Positions 49,313 to 51,976 of a stretch of DNA of 51,976 bases are shown in pieces. The notes beneath the pieces were generated by a model. The model had not been told where the DNA came from. It saw only the letters and a program-made list of their open reading frames with translations, and did no database searches. This DNA comes from JAJPXC01 sp964517875 (GTDB lineage: Bacteria; Bacteroidota; Bacteroidia; Bacteroidales; Muribaculaceae), in NCBI GenBank assembly GCA_964517875.1, contig CAZFEU010000009.1, positions 1 through 51,976 on the forward strand, read 5' to 3'. A program made the position numbers and the translations under genes. Position 1 is the first letter of the stretch. Each line of letters starts with the position of its first letter.

Positions 49313-50043
49313 TCCCCATCGTCCCGCATCGCGGCCCCCACAGTAGGGACGCTCGGCCCGAGCGTCCGCGCAATTGATATCGCCCCTGTGGTAGGGCTGC
49401 ACCCTGGTGCAGCCGGAGCTCGGAGTGCTCGTACCATGCTTATCCCCAAGCTGTGGGTCGGAGACCCAAGCGTGGGGTGGGGGGACAACAAAACAAAAAT
49501 GGACCTCGGAGGGGTTCAACCCCGGTACGACCTCGCCGAGGTCGGGAGGGAGAGGGGGGAACGCTTTCCTCACGCTCAGGTCTCCGACCTTACAGCATGA
49601 GGTTAATAATCGTTTGAGCCCTCCGGGCTCTGCCGTACGCTGAGTTTTCGGACAAGTCCAGCTTAGCCCGCAGGGCTTCACTCTGTGTAGCCGCATGACA
49701 TGGCGCTGCGGATGTCCGCATAAGCGCAGCTCCGCATCGCGGGGCGTTAATTTAGCCTATGGCAAGCTCAGCATAGCGAGCGTAGCCATAGGGCGGATGC
49801 ACCTACCTCCATCACCCTCGTCAGCTCGGCGTAGCCGGGCGCCTTTTTGACGACAGGGGTATAGAGGAACGCCCTTATATAGGGAGCATCCCTCCGGGCA
49901 GTGATAAAACTCTCACAACTCTATCGTGCCTTGACAACGGTTTGGCGGTTAAAGAAAAAATTTGTTAATTCGCGGTCGAATTCAGTGGAGAGGCGAATGG
50001 ATGCCTCATAGAATATAGTTATTAGGTACAATTTCAAGACAAA
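49313..50043. other. Non-coding stretch packed with short palindromes
   Basis: 731 bp without a credible gene. Numerous perfect short hairpins occur, several with 3-nt loops: 49347-49367, 49395-49414, 49454-49468, 49502-49543 (with a nested hairpin), 49578-49590, 49616-49630, 49665-49677, 49705-49730 and 49756-49792. They resemble degenerate REP-like elements such as those mobilised by REP-associated tyrosine transposases. The final 150 bp before the SulP gene is AT-rich and free of palindromes and presumably holds its promoter. Confidence 0.7.
49347..49792. repeat. Cluster of REP-like short inverted repeats
   Basis: Nine or more perfect stems of 5-9 bp in 450 bp, for example GGACGCTCG-gcc-CGAGCGTCC, TGGGTC-gga-GACCCA, GAGCCC-tcc-GGGCTC and AGCCC-gca-GGGCT. 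None is followed by a T-run, so most are not intrinsic terminators. Confidence 0.65.
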
Positions 50044-51756
50044 ATGAAAAATCTAAAGGGAGACCTCTTTGGAGGTATCACCGCCGGTGTTGTGGCCCTG
50101 CCGCTCGCTCTGGCTTTTGGTATTCAGGCTTTTGGAGGGATCAGCGACCCTAATGCGGGAAGTATCGGTGCATTTGCCGGTCTGATCGGCGCAATCTTTT
50201 TGGGATTCTTTGCCGCTATCTTCGGTGGCACCCGCACGCAAATCAGCGGACCAACGGGCCCTATGACAGTGGTTACGGCCGGTATCATTTCGGCGGCTTG
50301 GGCTTCGTCGTCGGGCAACATCGCCACGGTAATCGTGGCACTGTCGCTGGCGGGAATATGCTGCGGATTGTTTCAGGTGCTCTTTGGTATAATCCGCATA
50401 GGCAAGTATGTGCGTTATATACCCTACCCGGTGCTGTCGGGATTTATGAGCGGTATCGGAGTAATCATCATACTCCAGCAGATTTACCCATTGATCGGAC
50501 AAAAATCGCCTGTTCTTGTGGTAGAGATGATCACGCAGTTTCCGGAGCGCATAGCCTCGGGCGTATCGTTGATCGCTTTGGCACTGGGATTGGGCACTAT
50601 TGCCATAGTGGCTATTATGCCGCAGATTTCGCGGCGTTTGCCGTCGACGTTGGTTGCACTTATTGCAATGAGCGCGGTGTCGCTATGTTTCAACCTCGAT
50701 ATGAGCATGTGTATCGGCGCCATCCCTTCGGGCATGCCCATGCCGGTGTTCCTCAAGGAGGGTCTGGGGTCGGTAGACTGGGGCTTGGCTTTTGAATCGG
50801 CTATAATCCCGGGTCTCACCCTCGCAGGACTTGGTTCAATCGACACCCTGCTCACCTCGGTGGTGGCCGACAACATCACAAAAACTCACCACAACTCCAA
50901 CAAGGAGCTTATCGGTCAAGGCGTTGGCAACGCGATGGCCGGACTGTTCTGCGGACTCTCGGGCGCCGGTGCCACAATGCGAACCGTGGTCAACGTTAAA
51001 TCCGGTGGCAACTCGCAGGTGAGCGGCGTGGTGCATGCACTCTTCCTCCTGGCCGTGCTCTACGGGCTTGGTCCCGTGGTGGCTTACGTGCCGCTGTCAG
51101 TGCTTGCGGGCATCCTGATTACAGTGGGGTGGGGGATTATCGACTTTAACGGCTTCCGCGACCTGCGACGTGTGCCGCGCTCCGACGCATTTGTGCTCCT
51201 GGTAGTATTCTTCACCACGGTTTTCGTCGACCTGCTCACCGCCGTCGGTATCGGTATGCTTATCGCATGCGTGCTGTTTATGAAGCGCATCGGCGACCTC
51301 GTAGAGGGGAACTACTCCAATCAGGAGATGACAACATTTGACAAAGAGAGCCCCTGGACCGACGAAGGAGGCATACCCGAGTCGATCAAACATCGCATCT
51401 ACATTCAGCGCCTCGACGGCCCGTTGTTTTTCGGCTCCATCACACGCTTCAAGGAGGTGATGCAAGACGTGCCCGAGGGGGTGAAATGCGTGATAATACG
51501 CATGCGTCGCGTTGAATTTATGGACCAATCAGGTCTTTATGCCATGCGCACTGCCATCGCCGATTTACAGGACCGCGGCGTCACCGTGCTCATGACCATC
51601 ATTCAGCCGCAGCCAATGCTCATGCTCACCCAGATGAAGGTGATACCCGATGTAGTGCCCACCCACCACACCTTCCCCACATTCGAAGCCTGCACCGACT
51701 ACCTGCGCGAGCATTTCGCCGTAAATACCGCAAAAGGTGAGGCATCCGCATCCTGA
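50044..51756 (+). CDS. SulP (SLC26) anion transporter with STAS domain
   Basis: 570 residues. An N-terminal transport domain with 12-14 membrane helices (MKNLKGDLFGGITAGVVALPLALAFGIQ, ISGPTGPMTVV, PVLSGFMSGIGVIIILQQ, GLGSIDTLLTSVVADNITKTHHNSNKELIGQGVGN) and a C-terminal STAS domain (about 445-550: IYIQRLDGPLFFGSITRFKEVM, FMDQSGLYAM). SulP proteins carry sulphate, bicarbonate or dicarboxylates. BicA-type bicarbonate uptake is a possibility, since this is a gut anaerobe in which CO2 fixation is important, but the substrate cannot be read. The gene is alone between the palindrome region and tRNA-Lys. Confidence 0.93.
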   Translation: MKNLKGDLFGGITAGVVALPLALAFGIQAFGGISDPNAGSIGAFAGLIGAIFLGFFAAIFGGTRTQISGPTGPMTVVTAGIISAAWASSSGNIATVIVALSLAGICCGLFQVLFGIIRIGKYVRYIPYPVLSGFMSGIGVIIILQQIYPLIGQKSPVLVVEMITQFPERIASGVSLIALALGLGTIAIVAIMPQISRRLPSTLVALIAMSAVSLCFNLDMSMCIGAIPSGMPMPVFLKEGLGSVDWGLAFESAIIPGLTLAGLGSIDTLLTSVVADNITKTHHNSNKELIGQGVGNAMAGLFCGLSGAGATMRTVVNVKSGGNSQVSGVVHALFLLAVLYGLGPVVAYVPLSVLAGILITVGWGIIDFNGFRDLRRVPRSDAFVLLVVFFTTVFVDLLTAVGIGMLIACVLFMKRIGDLVEGNYSNQEMTTFDKESPWTDEGGIPESIKHRIYIQRLDGPLFFGSITRFKEVMQDVPEGVKCVIIRMRRVEFMDQSGLYAMRTAIADLQDRGVTVLMTIIQPQPMLMLTQMKVIPDVVPTHHTFPTFEACTDYLREHFAVNTAKGEASAS

Positions 51757-51857
51757 CAATTGGACTGTATCCATGCATGATTTCGATTGAGTGATGGATG
51801 GCAAATGATTGGAAAACAAAGGAGTAATAAAATTTGGGACAAAAATATCACAAAAAA

Positions 51858-51889
51858 TTTGTTCAACTCAAAAAACCTCACTACCTTTG
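51858..51889 (+). promoter_or_regulatory. Promoter of tRNA-Lys
   Basis: TTTG (51858-51861), 20 nt, TACCTTTG (51882-51889): an exact consensus match. Confidence 0.85.
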
Positions 51890-51926
51890 CATCGCTTTTG
51901 GCCTAAGAGCCAGGGCAAATTAGGGA

Positions 51927-51976
51927 GATTCGCTAGCTCAGCTGGTAGAGCACAACACTTTTAATGTTGGGGTCCT
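51927..51976 (+). tRNA. tRNA-Lys (TTT), 5' part, runs off window
   Basis: Acceptor 5' strand GATTCGC, D-arm GCTC...GAGC, anticodon arm CAACA-CTTTTAA-TGTTG with anticodon TTT. The T-arm and 3' end are beyond the window. Confidence 0.9.

Noticed and set aside
49280..49696. Open frames of 60-138 codons on both strands
   Set aside because: They run through the palindrome cluster, have Pro/Gly/Arg-rich composition and no start signals or known motifs.
49347..49792. CRISPR array
   Set aside because: The short repeats differ in sequence, have no constant direct repeat or spacer length, and no cas genes are nearby.

Overview
The window reads as chromosomal DNA of a gut-type member of Bacteroidales (Bacteroidota). 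Start codons lack Shine-Dalgarno sequences. At least a dozen promoters fit the Bacteroides sigma factor pattern (TTTG, about 20 nt, TAnnTTTG). Lipoproteins are abundant, and there is a SusC/TonB-type receptor, DUF4290, DUF4876, DUF6850 and DUF4857 family proteins, and two gingipain-fold C25 proteins related to the type IX secretion sortase PorU. The roughly 50 percent G+C and the secreted-protein C-terminal tails suggest Muribaculaceae or a close relative; that placement is inference. No integrase, transposase, CRISPR array or prophage gene was found.

Layout. 1-5.3 kb: 5' part of prfB (minus), a large secreted protein ending in a type IX-like tail, a micro-membrane protein, a Skp/OmpH-like lipoprotein and a Spy-like periplasmic protein. 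5.3-11.3 kb (all minus): an overlapping operon (HU-CCDC81/SPOR protein, nitroreductase, DUF2520 protein, kdsC, maf), then an ABC-F ATPase with a HEAT-like protein. 11.5-13.6 kb: an accessory island with a long, base-paired, apparently non-coding leader (about 430 nt), two lipocalin-like lipoproteins and an outer-membrane beta-barrel protein. 13.7-17.4 kb: aspartate aminotransferase, tyrS, tRNA-Gln, a nucleotidyltransferase-fold protein and tRNA-Leu.

17.4-31.9 kb (all minus): two cell-envelope units. One is rex, a degenerate FAH-fold protein and a C25 protein, starting from a promoter that overlaps a perfect palindrome. The other is an ATP-grasp-like protein, an SH3-NlpC/P60 endopeptidase, a dipeptide epimerase, DsbD, a GH25 lysozyme and PorU; it looks like murein-peptide processing linked to envelope redox and sorting. 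32.0-41.0 kb (plus): a tight seven-gene operon for an outer-membrane TonB receptor, a DUF4876 lipoprotein, a DUF6850 beta-barrel, an ABC transporter with an unusual Walker B, a DUF4857 membrane protein and an OB-fold lipoprotein. This is the best candidate for a coherent, poorly described system; its substrate cannot be read from the sequence.

41.0-52.0 kb (plus): a TerD-family protein, a DNA-repeat-bearing acidic protein, rsmI, a coiled-coil lipoprotein, priA, fabG, DUF4290, rimM, a small acidic protein and an OmpA-family protein. Then comes a 730-bp non-coding stretch packed with short palindromes, a SulP/STAS anion transporter, and the start of tRNA-Lys at the window edge. Two minus-strand genes (starting at 8757 and 31891) have GTG codons exactly where their promoters predict transcription to begin, suggesting leaderless mRNAs.
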